A DNA stretch of 64,000 nucleotides from Candidatus Scalindua arabica (GTDB lineage Bacteria; Planctomycetota; Brocadiia; Brocadiales; Scalinduaceae), in contig JAANXD010000076.1 in the NCBI GenBank assembly GCA_018263435.1, positions 20,123 through 84,122 of the forward strand, given 5' to 3'. How positions within the stretch are numbered: the stretch's first letter is position 1; the number at the start of each line of letters is the position of its first letter. This document shows, piece after piece, positions 38,416-48,670 of the stretch. Both the position numbers and the translations under genes were made by a program. The notes under the pieces are model-generated. The model did no database searches, was not told the origin of the DNA, and saw only the letters and a program-made list of their open reading frames with translations.

Positions 38416-40176
38416 TTACTTTTGCTGGTGCTTGAATTGAAGTAGCGGAAGTTTATTGGTTCCATAACGGGCTACATACAGGAAGACATATTCCCGAATA
38501 TAAATCCTTAAATCCCATCCCTCATAATGGCTTTGTTCGAATTCTGCAAGTACCCGCTCAGCATCCTCAATACCAAGTCCCTCCTTAACGGTAAAATAAT
38601 AATCGAGAGCCAAATCCCATTCAGGATTTCTGTTGTAAGTTACACCAAACTTTCTGGCATTTTTCAGGACAGGGGAATATTTACTAAGGTCGAAAGTTCC
38701 GAAACCGATGGAATGCACGTGTTCTTTATTGTCTTCTAAAAATTGTACAGTAATCTTCGCATCTTCAAATGTTTCACCCGGAAAACCGAAAAACCCCATC
38801 ACATGGTTCCATACACCATGCCTGGATGAAGCCTCCAGGCTTCGCTGAATTACTTCTGTAGTAGTTGCTTTACCCATCAATTTCAGGACCCGTTCACTCC
38901 CGGATTCAAATCCCATATGCAGGAATTTACACCCGGACTTTTCGGCATCCTCCCACACCTTATCGTCCAGTAAACTCTCTTCAAACCGCAAATGTGTTGA
39001 CCATGCAATCTGCAAGTCAGCCTCAATTAATCTGTGGGTCAATTTTTTGAACAACGCCGGTGGATAGGATTCATCAGGGAAATGAAAATGGGAAACCTGA
39101 TACTTATCCCTCAGGTGTCGAATCTCCTCAATAATCTGACTAATATTTTTGGCCCTATACCCGGCGGTATAACCTTCGCCATGATCACAAAACTCACACC
39201 TTCCCCAATAACACCCACGGGTGGAAAGGTAAGGAAGAATTCTATCGGGAACAAAATATTTTTCAAGAGGGAGGCCATCAAAATCAGGTGGAGGCAAAGT
39301 TGACACATCTTCCGCGGAAGTAATCGTAGATGTATGAATTCCGTTAGAATCTCTGAATATGAGATTGGGAATCGTGGAAAAGTCCCGGTCAGTACCTATG
39401 GCATTTACCAACTGTAAAAATGCCGTTTCCCCCTCATACATTATGGCTGTATCAAAAAGAGAAAACAGGTTGCGGGCTTGTGGTAGTACATCACGAAGTC
39501 GAGTTACCGTATTTCCGCCTATGGTAATATGAATACCCGGAAACTGTTCTTTTATCATAGCGCAGAAGGTTATAGAGGAAAAGAGCTGCTGCTTCAAGAC
39601 AATGGAGATTCCGATAACGTCAGGATCTTCTGCCTCAATAGCAGGTTTAAGTATGTGATTGAACACATCCCGGTACACATTTACCCGGGAATCTTCGACA
39701 GCTTCAAGAATTTCTGAAGAGATAAACAGTTTATAATTTAAGTCGGTTTCCATAGGAGGCATGCAGATTTTTGCAGGGGCGTAAGCAAGAGATATGGTAT
39801 CGGTCACTTCACGAAAAACATTCATGGCCCATTCCAGTTTGTCCACATCATAGAATTCCTGTGACCGTACAATAGTCCTGGCAGACTCTGCTTTTTCGGT
39901 AAGTTCGGTAATATTGAAATGGGTGTGTTGGCGCGGAATCCTTCCAAGTATCGGGTTAAGACCCTCCTCGCTGAAGAACCAGTCATACATTTCAAGGTTC
40001 ATGTCCTTCTGGATAACACGATGTCCGGATCCCCTTAAAAAAGCAGTCAGAGTTGGCAGACTCAAATAAGGTTCGGATGGATACCAGTCAGGAGGAAATA
40101 TCAGCATTACCTTCTTTGACTGACCTGATTGTTGGGGATAGGGGTGCTTTTGTGGTTGGGCTTTTTGTGGGAACAT
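38416..40176 (-). CDS. B12-binding domain radical SAM protein
   Basis: B12-type N-terminus and radical SAM CYWGRCEFC motif; GFFGFPGETFEDA. Confidence 0.88.
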   Translation of the reverse strand: MFPQKAQPQKHPYPQQSGQSKKVMLIFPPDWYPSEPYLSLPTLTAFLRGSGHRVIQKDMNLEMYDWFFSEEGLNPILGRIPRQHTHFNITELTEKAESARTIVRSQEFYDVDKLEWAMNVFREVTDTISLAYAPAKICMPPMETDLNYKLFISSEILEAVEDSRVNVYRDVFNHILKPAIEAEDPDVIGISIVLKQQLFSSITFCAMIKEQFPGIHITIGGNTVTRLRDVLPQARNLFSLFDTAIMYEGETAFLQLVNAIGTDRDFSTIPNLIFRDSNGIHTSTITSAEDVSTLPPPDFDGLPLEKYFVPDRILPYLSTRGCYWGRCEFCDHGEGYTAGYRAKNISQIIEEIRHLRDKYQVSHFHFPDESYPPALFKKLTHRLIEADLQIAWSTHLRFEESLLDDKVWEDAEKSGCKFLHMGFESGSERVLKLMGKATTTEVIQRSLEASSRHGVWNHVMGFFGFPGETFEDAKITVQFLEDNKEHVHSIGFGTFDLSKYSPVLKNARKFGVTYNRNPEWDLALDYYFTVKEGLGIEDAERVLAEFEQSHYEGWDLRIYIREYVFLYVARYGTNKLPLLQFKHQQK

Positions 40177-40250
40177 TTTTGAGACTATAAAGCCGGGATA
40201 ATCTTATATTATGTACATGAATCCGGCTACACACATTAAACGCAGACATT

Positions 40251-40652
40251 TTATTCATTCATGAATTCATACTCTTCATAGAGGGATGCTTCTTCGTTGC
40301 CTATTCTTTTGCTAAGGGCAGTGACAAGTTTTTCAAAATCTTCCGAGAGTTCCTCACCTGAAAATTCTTCAGAGTATTTATCAAAAAATTCTCGTACAAT
40401 TGTTGAGACATTTTCCATATCCATTTCAAATAGATCTAATGTATTTTTTAAATCTTTACTATGTTCTGCTTCTTTGCGGAGTGCCGGATAAAGTTGGTCA
40501 TCCTCCATTTCAAGATGTGCAAGCAAACTCGTTTGTACAGACATGAGTTTGTTTTGTCCTTCCTTTGAAAGAATACCAAGTTTTTTGACTTCGTTGAGAG
40601 CAGCAACGATTTCTGAGTGTTCTTTCTTAAGTTCTTCAATCAGTATAGTCAT
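40251..40652 (-). CDS. Hemerythrin domain-containing protein
   Basis: MTILIEELKKEHSEIVAALNEV...LLAHLEMEDDQLYPALRKEA...NEEASLYEEYEFM. Confidence 0.75.
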   Translation of the reverse strand: MTILIEELKKEHSEIVAALNEVKKLGILSKEGQNKLMSVQTSLLAHLEMEDDQLYPALRKEAEHSKDLKNTLDLFEMDMENVSTIVREFFDKYSEEFSGEELSEDFEKLVTALSKRIGNEEASLYEEYEFMNE

Positions 40653-40787
40653 TTTCCCCTCATTTCCATATTGATATTTATTAAGAACATAACTTACTGT
40701 TACAAACGACTGCTCCCGTACTGGTGCAAGCGCAATGTTTCTCAAATAAAAGGATAACCACTAATCTATTTTAAAGCAAGGGTTGAT

Positions 40788-41468
40788 TTATATTTTAAAA
40801 AGGTTTGTGGTGCTGAGGAAGGTTAAACGATTATTATCCGTCGGATGGGTGATAATCAACTTTTGAGCATGCAGTAATAATCGATCAGCTAATGCAAATG
40901 CGACTTCATGGCCGTAAAGCTCATCGCCGAGAATAGGGTGGCCCAGTGCCTGCATATGTACGCGTAGCTGATGGGTGCGTCCCGTAACAGGGATCAACCC
41001 AAGGCTGCAGCTGTTTTCATGCCGCTCAAGAATTCGCCAGAAAGTTTGAGCTGCTTTACCATATTGGTGATCGATAATCTGCAGTGGACGCCGTTCCAGA
41101 TCGCAGCGTAACGGTACATTCACCTCACCGGATTCTTCATCCGGGTGGCCGTACACTTTTGCGATATAGGTCTTTTCAATTTTACGATCCTGAAACTGGC
41201 GGCTTAGCTCACGGTGTGATTCCGGGTTTCGTGCAATAACCATGAGTCCCGAAGTAGAAAAGTCCAGGCGGTGCACGATAAGTGCTTCTGTGAAACGCTG
41301 CTGAACACGGTGAATTAGACAATCCTGTTTTTCCGGTGTCTTGCCAGGTACTGACAACATATTTGCTGGTTTATCAACTATGATGATCTGATCATCGTAA
41401 TAGACGTACTCAACGTCGCCCAATGGGGGCGGTAACTGCTTATGTATTATATGAGACAAAGAAGGCAT
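40788..41468 (-). CDS. RluA-family pseudouridine synthase
   Basis: VHRLDFSTSGLMVIARN and LIPVTGRTHQLRVHMQALGHPILGDELYG. Confidence 0.92.
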   Translation of the reverse strand: MPSLSHIIHKQLPPPLGDVEYVYYDDQIIIVDKPANMLSVPGKTPEKQDCLIHRVQQRFTEALIVHRLDFSTSGLMVIARNPESHRELSRQFQDRKIEKTYIAKVYGHPDEESGEVNVPLRCDLERRPLQIIDHQYGKAAQTFWRILERHENSCSLGLIPVTGRTHQLRVHMQALGHPILGDELYGHEVAFALADRLLLHAQKLIITHPTDNNRLTFLSTTNLFKI

Positions 41469-41620
41469 TGTTATTCTTAAGACGAAGTAATAGAAAACAG
41501 TTATATTAAACTGTCGGCTTAAAAATAACAAATGATATTTCAATACCTGTCTTGATGAAAGTATAGAGGGAATGATGCTGTAACGTTGAATGGGTTGATA
41601 TGACGGCGGTGTGAAGACTT

Positions 41621-41732
41621 CACCGGTACGATTTATCTACGTTGAGCGATTTTCATAGCCGCAGGCTTGAGAGGCTACGAAGAAATAATAGATAGAATCG
41701 CTCAACATAGGTTTTAGATAAACATACTGGTG
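41621..41732. repeat. Imperfect large palindrome / MITE-like stem-loop
   Basis: Left CACCGGTACGATTTATCTACGTTGAGCGATT matches the reverse complement of the right arm CACCAGTATGTTTATCTAAAACCTATGTTGAGCGATT; inner TAGCC...GGCTA hairpin. Confidence 0.6.
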
Positions 41733-41820
41733 CTACACAACAAAATATTGTTACTCAGGAGCCGGGTGTAAATATCCGGCGATCTTTCGGGTGTGAGCTT
41801 TTTACCTCTGACTTTTAGTT

Positions 41821-41898
41821 TTACAGGCCTGTCAAACTATATACAACTATAGCAACCCAAACAACAAAGAATGCAGCTTTCAAATAAAATATACTCAT
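41821..41898 (-). CDS. 25-aa single-TM miniprotein
   Basis: MSIFYLKAAFFVVWVAIVVYSLTGL; preceded by a strong GAGGGGGG ribosome-binding site; below track cutoff. Confidence 0.5.
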   Translation of the reverse strand: MSIFYLKAAFFVVWVAIVVYSLTGL

Positions 41899-42252
41899 AA
41901 TACGCCCCCCTCAATTAAATAAAAATTCCCAATAAAATTATTCTTATCATGAAAATAATAATATATAAAGTTTACGGTAATTTCATTTAACAAACACAAC
42001 CGGCGCATTATCTTGTTTTTGCCTTTTTTTGTCTATTGGGAGGAGACACTATTTACAATTTTTTTTGCCCTATTACAAAAAATAAATTGCCTTATATTGT
42101 GTGTGGATAAGGGTTTATAATTACCATTTTATAACCCTGTTTAATCTTTTGTATACTTTTTACATGTGCGGCGACCAAAGTTTTATAAATTGGAAAAGAC
42201 CAGGCTCTTTTGTTATAAATAAGAGAAAGCTATTAATAGGGCGAAGAAGCAG

Positions 42253-43965
42253 ATGCAAAATCAAAATGAACTGGTTCAGGCTTTATCAAAAATGGATGGG
42301 AAGCCATACCCTGCTTATAAGGCTATAAAGGGCAGTTACCAATATCAGGATTTTGAGCTTTCTATTGACCACGTTCAGGGCGACCCGTTTGCCATACCCA
42401 GTAAGATAAGAGCCATAATCCCCATAAACACAGCCGGTTTTCCAGAGGATACATATCATAATGACTGTAGGAGTGTTGCCTTGTGTGACTTCCTGGCAAG
42501 ACGGTTTTATCATTCCATTAAAAAGCACAATACACAAAGGGAGGGTTCGGGGAAGAGCGGTGTTATAGAAATAGACCGTCCGGGACAGGAAGTGCTCAAA
42601 ACCTCTTCGATGGTTATAAAAAATGGTTGCATAGAGGCGCGTTTCCTGGTTGGTCTCCCGGCTTTCGGGCGCAGGATTGCCGGCAGGATAGCCGCTAACA
42701 TATTTTCAGAAGTTATTCCTCACGTTGTAAACGACTCATTATATTTCCGGGCACTTCCTGAAGACAAATTGTACCGTCATATTGAGACTGTTGAGGATGC
42801 TGAATTTATCAGGGAAAAATTATCTGAATTAGATCTGATTGCATTCGTAGCGGACAATGCCGTACTGCCCAGGGCCAGTGGTGTTGATCCCCGGCCGCTC
42901 AGATCAGAACGATTGGTACCTTTTGAAAGCTGTCAATCTATGAGAGTCAGCATAGAATTACCCAACCGTGGCTCAATGACCGGGATGGGTATTCGCAAAG
43001 GTGTGACATTGATTGTGGGTGGAGGATATCATGGGAAATCTACTCTATTGAACGCATTGGAACACGGAGTATATAACCATATTCCTGATGATGGTCGTGA
43101 GTTTGTAGTAACCAATCCCGATGCCGTCAAGATAAGGGCGGAGGACGGACGCAGTATTCAGAATCTGAATATAGACCCCTTTATCTCTAATCTGCCGTTT
43201 GATCAGGCTACCACTACATTTTCTACTGCTAATGCCAGTGGAAGTACCTCTCAGGCAGCCAATATCCTGGAGGCATTGGAGGTCGGGGCACAGACTCTTT
43301 TGCTGGATGAGGATACGCTGGCAACAAATTTCATGATCAGTGATCCGCGGATGAAGGCCTTGATCGCAAAAGAGAAGGAACCCATTACTCCATTTGTGGA
43401 ACACGTTCGCAGTCTCTATGAAGAAAAGGGTATATCAACCGTAATCGTAATGGGAGGGAGCGGTGACTATTTCAGCCTGGCAGATGTGGTTATCGGTATG
43501 ATTGAATATGTTCCACATGATTTAACTGCCGAGGCACATCAGATAGTTAAGGATAATCCTTCTCTTCAGGACTTTGATATTGTGTCTCCTTCAAAGATTC
43601 AGCGTATTCCCGCATCAGGTGTATTGAGTGCTTCAAAGGGGAAACGGCCTATTGATATCAAGATAGAGGATCTTTTGTATATGCGCTTTGGAGTACATAA
43701 GGTGCAGGTCAGTGCGGTGGAACAGCTCGTGCATCCCAGTCAGCTGAGGGCGATAGGATATGCCATCCATTATGCGGACCGATATATAGACGGACGAAGA
43801 AGCATAATGGAGATATGTCGGCAGGTATTAGCAGATATCAGAGAAAAAGGGCTGGATTGTTTGAGTGATAGAGAGGCAAGAGGTGACTTTGCTGAATTCA
43901 GGATCTACGAAATGGCAGCAACACTGAACCGGTTTCGGGCGTTAAGGGTAGAGCAGCGGAGTTGA
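42253..43965 (+). CDS. ABC-class ATPase domain protein (COG3044-like)
   Basis: GVTLIVGGGYHGKSTLLNALEHGVYNHIPDDGREFVVT; LLLDEDTLATNFMI; SASKGKRPIDIKI. Confidence 0.85.
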   Translation: MQNQNELVQALSKMDGKPYPAYKAIKGSYQYQDFELSIDHVQGDPFAIPSKIRAIIPINTAGFPEDTYHNDCRSVALCDFLARRFYHSIKKHNTQREGSGKSGVIEIDRPGQEVLKTSSMVIKNGCIEARFLVGLPAFGRRIAGRIAANIFSEVIPHVVNDSLYFRALPEDKLYRHIETVEDAEFIREKLSELDLIAFVADNAVLPRASGVDPRPLRSERLVPFESCQSMRVSIELPNRGSMTGMGIRKGVTLIVGGGYHGKSTLLNALEHGVYNHIPDDGREFVVTNPDAVKIRAEDGRSIQNLNIDPFISNLPFDQATTTFSTANASGSTSQAANILEALEVGAQTLLLDEDTLATNFMISDPRMKALIAKEKEPITPFVEHVRSLYEEKGISTVIVMGGSGDYFSLADVVIGMIEYVPHDLTAEAHQIVKDNPSLQDFDIVSPSKIQRIPASGVLSASKGKRPIDIKIEDLLYMRFGVHKVQVSAVEQLVHPSQLRAIGYAIHYADRYIDGRRSIMEICRQVLADIREKGLDCLSDREARGDFAEFRIYEMAATLNRFRALRVEQRS

Positions 43966-44012
43966 GGTTTTACCCTTACTCAAGGAGAAGTGAAACCTGT
44001 CTGCGGGGAGAA

Positions 44013-44348
44013 TTAGCCTGTTAAAGATATAGTTTTAATTTCCTGAATTTCCTTTCCCAGTGTTTCCTTCTCTTTATCCATGTCATATTGCGCTTGAAGC
44101 CTGATAAAATAACCTTCTGACATGCCAAAATATTTTGCCAGTCTAAGTCCGGTATTTGCTGAGATTCTGCGCTTGCCTCTAAGTATTTCACTAATCCTCA
44201 TTGGGGTTACGCCAATATCTTTGGCCAGTCGGTAGGCAGTGATATTTGAGGGTTTCAAAAATTCTTCTTCTAAAAATATCCCCGGATGTTCCAAAGGAAT
44301 TGATTCATTTTTCTTAGGCATAAATAGTCTCCGTTTTGAAAGCTTCAA
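44013..44348 (-). CDS. higA: HigA-type antitoxin
   Basis: EHPGIFLEEEFLKPSNITAYRLAKDIGVTPMRISEILRGKRRISANTGLRLAKYFGMSEGYFIRLQ. Confidence 0.9.
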   Translation of the reverse strand: MKLSKRRLFMPKKNESIPLEHPGIFLEEEFLKPSNITAYRLAKDIGVTPMRISEILRGKRRISANTGLRLAKYFGMSEGYFIRLQAQYDMDKEKETLGKEIQEIKTISLTG

Positions 44349-44626
44349 TGATAATCTACTATTTCAACATTATACGCACTATTCTTTTTCCATTCAAAGC
44401 ATATTCTCCATTGATTATTAATTCTTATACTGTATTGTCCTTTACGGTTTCCTTTAAGCTTTTCTAAATAGTTCGATGGTGGATTTCTTAAATCCTGAAT
44501 GGTATTTGAAATAGAAATAGCAATTAACTTTCGTCTTGCAACAGCTTGAATATCTCTTGGAAATTTTTTTGAAAACTGCAGATTCCATATTTTTCGAGTC
44601 TCTTTACATTTGAAAGATTCAAGCAT
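44345..44626 (-). CDS. higB: HigB-type toxin (RelE/ParE superfamily)
   Basis: LIAISISNTIQDLRNPPSNYLEKLKGNRKGQYSIRINNQWRICFEW; overlaps higA. Confidence 0.9.
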   Translation of the reverse strand: MLESFKCKETRKIWNLQFSKKFPRDIQAVARRKLIAISISNTIQDLRNPPSNYLEKLKGNRKGQYSIRINNQWRICFEWKKNSAYNVEIVDYH

Positions 44627-44850
44627 GTCACAGGATATAAAGCATATATCTATAATTAATTATATTATCATGTTACAATAATATTGCAAGGCGATAATAA
44701 AATATTTAAATTGTGTAAAAAACAGTCAGGATAAATTCTTAAACTAGACAGTTTTATTATTGGGAAAGTGTTTATCCGTGTCCAAATTTGTCATTAGTTA
44801 TTCGTAAATCGTAATTCCTTAATGCTTCAATCCCTCAATCATAAATCTCT

Positions 44851-47800
44851 TCAGCATATCGACTCATACTCACACCACCTGCATTTCTCATTGGCCAATC
44901 TCTTAAACTCTCCATCCCTATGTGCCGTGAAGAAGTTGTCCAGGGTTAAGTCTAATTCTTTGCAGGCCTCTTCAGTTGTATCAACTACTACCGGCTTATC
45001 TGGCACAAGGAAGTAGAGTATGGTTCCATCAACCTCCGTGCTATAAATAGTTTCCAGTGCCCGGGCATAGAGCTGCATCTGAAGTTTATAGTACTGGACT
45101 TTTTCCGGTATTTCATCGGTGGTAATATCATTCGCCTTGTAGTCAATAATTTTTAACAAACCTTCATTGTTAAAATAGAAAAGATCTATCTGTCCTCTTA
45201 TAAGATTGTGTCTGTAATTAAATATAAATGATGTTTCCCGTTTCTGCTGTTTACCTGAAATTACTTCCTTGCCAATATCACTTTTGTAGAAAGAGTTTAC
45301 CCAGTTTGCAACAAGGTCAATACTCTTCCGGTTTGTATCCAACCCAAAGACGCTCAGCTCTTTTTTAATATATTCCTTAAGTTTGTCATCAGAAAGATGG
45401 TAGTTTTTAAAGACCCTGTGCACAATATTTCCCAGCTCGTGTCCCGGCAGCTCATCGTCTTTCAAATTGCTTCCATCTTCACCTTCGGCATAATCCGGCT
45501 CAGTCCAACATCTTTCGTTTATACCCTGCAGACCCAGAATAGAATTAAAATAATATAACTGTGGACAAAAGTGAAATTTGAGTATCTCTGTGACGGAGTA
45601 TACATAGTGACTGTTATCAACATCTACTGTGTGCGTGATTGTTGACAATATATTCTTGCCTGTATCAGCTATCTCTTTCGAGGGTGAAGGCGCCTTAATC
45701 TTATTACATGCTGCTATCTCTTTTTTGTATTGAGTCAGCAGTTTAATCTTTTTGCCCTCTTTTGGCCCGCCTGTACCAGTTCGGGCAGGCGGTTTGTTTT
45801 CATCTTTTATGCGAGTATGTCTTATCTCGACCGTTTGTAATGAATTCTGCCCTTGCTTATTGTCATCGAGTTTTATGATTTCCGGGTTATCTTTGGGGTC
45901 AGGGTTCAGGCCGAGAGTTGAAGAGACATAACCGTACCAATTACCACTGTCTTTATCTCCTTTGGTTCTGTTCTTGTTTATGCCTCCGGAAATTATCAGG
46001 TGTTCCTGTGCCCTCGTCATTGCTACAAAGAGCAAGCGCCTTGATTCCCGTAACTCCTTCTCTTTTGATTCATCACTGATTCGTTCATAACTCAGGGGTC
46101 TTTCCTCTTCATTAGTCGATGGGTTGAGTATCTTAAAGCTGATTCCATGGTTTCTTGAATACACAAAATAATCTGAAGGCCTTGTGTTGTCTCTGTCAAC
46201 GTCGGCAACAATAACAACCGGAAACTCTAACCCTTTAGCAGAATGTGTCGTAATCAATTTAACAACATCATCTTCCTCGGATTCTACCGGTGCTTCGGAT
46301 TCCCTGATCTCCCTGAACTTATAACCTTCTACAATCTCAATAAAATCTTTCAATGTCAGGGGTTCGAAGTCTTCCTGGTTTTTACACAGTTCGACAAGCT
46401 TCAGGAGGTTTGCATACCTTTTCTTCCCATTGGAGAAAAGAAGCATCTTTGATTGAAATTCTGTTTTCTTGAGGATGAAAGAGATCAGGTTCCATAATGA
46501 GGTTCTGGGCTTGATGCCTTGTACCTCATTCAGGAATTGTCTGAATTGAATAATCCTGTCCCGTGATTGTGTTTCTATTTCTTTTATGGAGCCAACTTCA
46601 TCCAGGGCCTGATAGAGAAGTCTGTTTTCATTGTTGTTATGGGCATAATCTGCCAGCCGGAAAAGGGCATCATCATTTATTCCGACAAACGGAGACTTTA
46701 AGACGGAGGCCAGGTTTATCTCATCTAGTGGTGATTCTATGACCTTCAGGAGATTTATTAGGTCAGTAATCTCCGTGGTATTAAAGAATCCCCTTCCGCT
46801 TACTACATAGTAAGGGACATCAAGATGTGACAGACTGTGTTCGTATAGTTTTATGTCTGTTGTACTCCGAAACAGGATGGCAATGTCTCTGTAAGATATA
46901 TTTCGTTCCCGTTCTCTTTTGTTTGTTATCCTGATCTCACCTTTATCTATAATCTCCTTTATTCTTTTTGCTATCTCCATTGATTCCCATTTCCTGGCCT
47001 CGGTCTTATCATTACCCTCCGCCACGATTATCTCAATTGAGGGAACCGGCTTGTCTGAGAATTCCGCACCTGCCTTTAACTGTTGAGTATTGTCTATGAA
47101 CGAACTAGAGACCTCCCCTCTTTCCCCTCCTTGGGAAGGAGGGGATGAAGGGGTGGTAGAATCAATGTGATTATTCTCCCGGTCGGCCGAGGTGTCTGAC
47201 CACAATCTGTCAAATATATGGTTGACTAAGTCGAGTACCTGCGGACGGCTCCTGAAGTTTTCATTCAGGCTTATTAAAGATTCCCGGTCGGAATCTTTCT
47301 GTATATCCTGAAATATCTCAACCTCTGCATCCCTGAAACCATAAATTGATTGCTTCTCATCACCCACAATGAATAAATTATCCTTTCTTCTTATGAGGTC
47401 TATTATGGTCTTTTGCAGTCTGCTTATATCCTGAAATTCATCTACCAGAATGTACCGGAACTTTTGTTTTATTTCTTTTGCTATCTGCTTGTTTTTCTTC
47501 AGCAATTCTATTGTTTTGACCTCAAGGTCTGTAAAGTCGATGAGGCTCTCTGCCCTTTTCCATTCCGAGTAGGCAATATCAAAATTCGCGAGAAAATCTC
47601 TTAACACCATCTTGATACCTGTCGAGTAATCCTCTGCGAGTAATCCAATAAGTGTTTTGAGTTCTTCGCGCAAGTTACTCAAAGTTTCTTTTGCATCCTT
47701 TGATACGGACAGGTTTATTACAGAGTGAATACCTTTGACTCTGTTTAATAATGCAAGGGTGTGGTTATCTGCAGTTGAATTTTTAGTTGTTTTTACCTCC

Positions 47801-48591
47801 CCTATTTCCCCTCCTTGCGAAGGAGGGGATGAGGGGTGGTGTTTTTCTTTGTACAGTTTGTTTATATCATTCTGCAGGTTTGAACCATTCCAACGTTCTA
47901 AAACGTAATTTACTTTGTCTCTGGTTTTCTCAGTTAATTTCTTTTCTGAGCAGATTTCTCTAATTTTGTTTATCAGTTTCTCAGCCTCGTTATAAGAACT
48001 AATGATTTCCTGAGACAGATCATCGGTGTTAACGGTTGCTGAGATAGGCACGCATGAGTTCCTGATCTTTTCGTAGAGCATAATGAGGTTTTCCTTGAAT
48101 GACTTTAACCTGCTTTTCTTTGAGTCGGTCTGTTTCCAGAATATGTCGTTCAGGAATGTATCCAGGCCTTTTGCCTCTGCCCATTTTTTGAGTGTGCTTT
48201 CTAATGTCAGTTCTTTGACCCTGCCGGCTTCGAGTTCGTCCATGACGCGGAACTGTGGGTCCAGCACCGCCTCTATTGCGTTTTCTCTGAGTAATCTGGA
48301 ACAAAAACTGTGGATGGTGGATAGATAAGCAAACTCTATCTCCTGACGCTCCTTCTCCATTCCCTTATCCTCGAAGGTCTTGGCGGCTCTTATCTTCATC
48401 TCGTTTGCCGCCTTCTCAGTGAAAGTCAGGGTGAGGATCTCATTGATTGGTATGTTGTGTTCGGTTACAAGATTCGCAAATCGTTCCACAAGTACGCGTG
48501 TCTTCCCTGAACCTGGCCCGGCGACAACACAGAGATCCCTGTCCGTAATCGTGACACCCTTTATTTGAGAATCTGTAAGTTTATTAGTCAT
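44851..48591 (-). CDS. UvrD/AddA-like helicase-nuclease
   Basis: VVAGPGSGKTRVLVERF; FRYILVDEFQDISRLQ; TTHSAKGLEFPVVIVADVD; C-terminal RGQIDLFYFNNEGLLKIIDYKAN (PD-(D/E)XK). Confidence 0.88.
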   Translation of the reverse strand: MTNKLTDSQIKGVTITDRDLCVVAGPGSGKTRVLVERFANLVTEHNIPINEILTLTFTEKAANEMKIRAAKTFEDKGMEKERQEIEFAYLSTIHSFCSRLLRENAIEAVLDPQFRVMDELEAGRVKELTLESTLKKWAEAKGLDTFLNDIFWKQTDSKKSRLKSFKENLIMLYEKIRNSCVPISATVNTDDLSQEIISSYNEAEKLINKIREICSEKKLTEKTRDKVNYVLERWNGSNLQNDINKLYKEKHHPSSPPSQGGEIGEVKTTKNSTADNHTLALLNRVKGIHSVINLSVSKDAKETLSNLREELKTLIGLLAEDYSTGIKMVLRDFLANFDIAYSEWKRAESLIDFTDLEVKTIELLKKNKQIAKEIKQKFRYILVDEFQDISRLQKTIIDLIRRKDNLFIVGDEKQSIYGFRDAEVEIFQDIQKDSDRESLISLNENFRSRPQVLDLVNHIFDRLWSDTSADRENNHIDSTTPSSPPSQGGERGEVSSSFIDNTQQLKAGAEFSDKPVPSIEIIVAEGNDKTEARKWESMEIAKRIKEIIDKGEIRITNKRERERNISYRDIAILFRSTTDIKLYEHSLSHLDVPYYVVSGRGFFNTTEITDLINLLKVIESPLDEINLASVLKSPFVGINDDALFRLADYAHNNNENRLLYQALDEVGSIKEIETQSRDRIIQFRQFLNEVQGIKPRTSLWNLISFILKKTEFQSKMLLFSNGKKRYANLLKLVELCKNQEDFEPLTLKDFIEIVEGYKFREIRESEAPVESEEDDVVKLITTHSAKGLEFPVVIVADVDRDNTRPSDYFVYSRNHGISFKILNPSTNEEERPLSYERISDESKEKELRESRRLLFVAMTRAQEHLIISGGINKNRTKGDKDSGNWYGYVSSTLGLNPDPKDNPEIIKLDDNKQGQNSLQTVEIRHTRIKDENKPPARTGTGGPKEGKKIKLLTQYKKEIAACNKIKAPSPSKEIADTGKNILSTITHTVDVDNSHYVYSVTEILKFHFCPQLYYFNSILGLQGINERCWTEPDYAEGEDGSNLKDDELPGHELGNIVHRVFKNYHLSDDKLKEYIKKELSVFGLDTNRKSIDLVANWVNSFYKSDIGKEVISGKQQKRETSFIFNYRHNLIRGQIDLFYFNNEGLLKIIDYKANDITTDEIPEKVQYYKLQMQLYARALETIYSTEVDGTILYFLVPDKPVVVDTTEEACKELDLTLDNFFTAHRDGEFKRLANEKCRWCEYESIC
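47111..47157. repeat. Palindromic repeat in frame inside the AddA-like ORF, copy 2
   Basis: acctcccctctttcccctccttgggaaggaggggatgaaggggtggt; encodes TPSSPPSQGGERGEV. Confidence 0.8.
47795..47840. repeat. Palindromic repeat in frame inside the AddA-like ORF, copy 1
   Basis: acctcccctatttcccctccttgcgaaggaggggatgaggggtggt; encodes HPSSPPSQGGEIGEV. Confidence 0.8.
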
Positions 48592-48670
48592 TGGTAATTA
48601 GTTTTTTGTCATTCGTAACCCCTGCCTACCGGCAGGCAGGCGTAACTCGCAACCCGCAACTCATCAATCC

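Noticed and set aside
38416-40176. B12-radical SAM gene as part of a ladderane or natural-product cluster
   Set aside because: No neighbouring biosynthetic genes; taxonomic guess too weak
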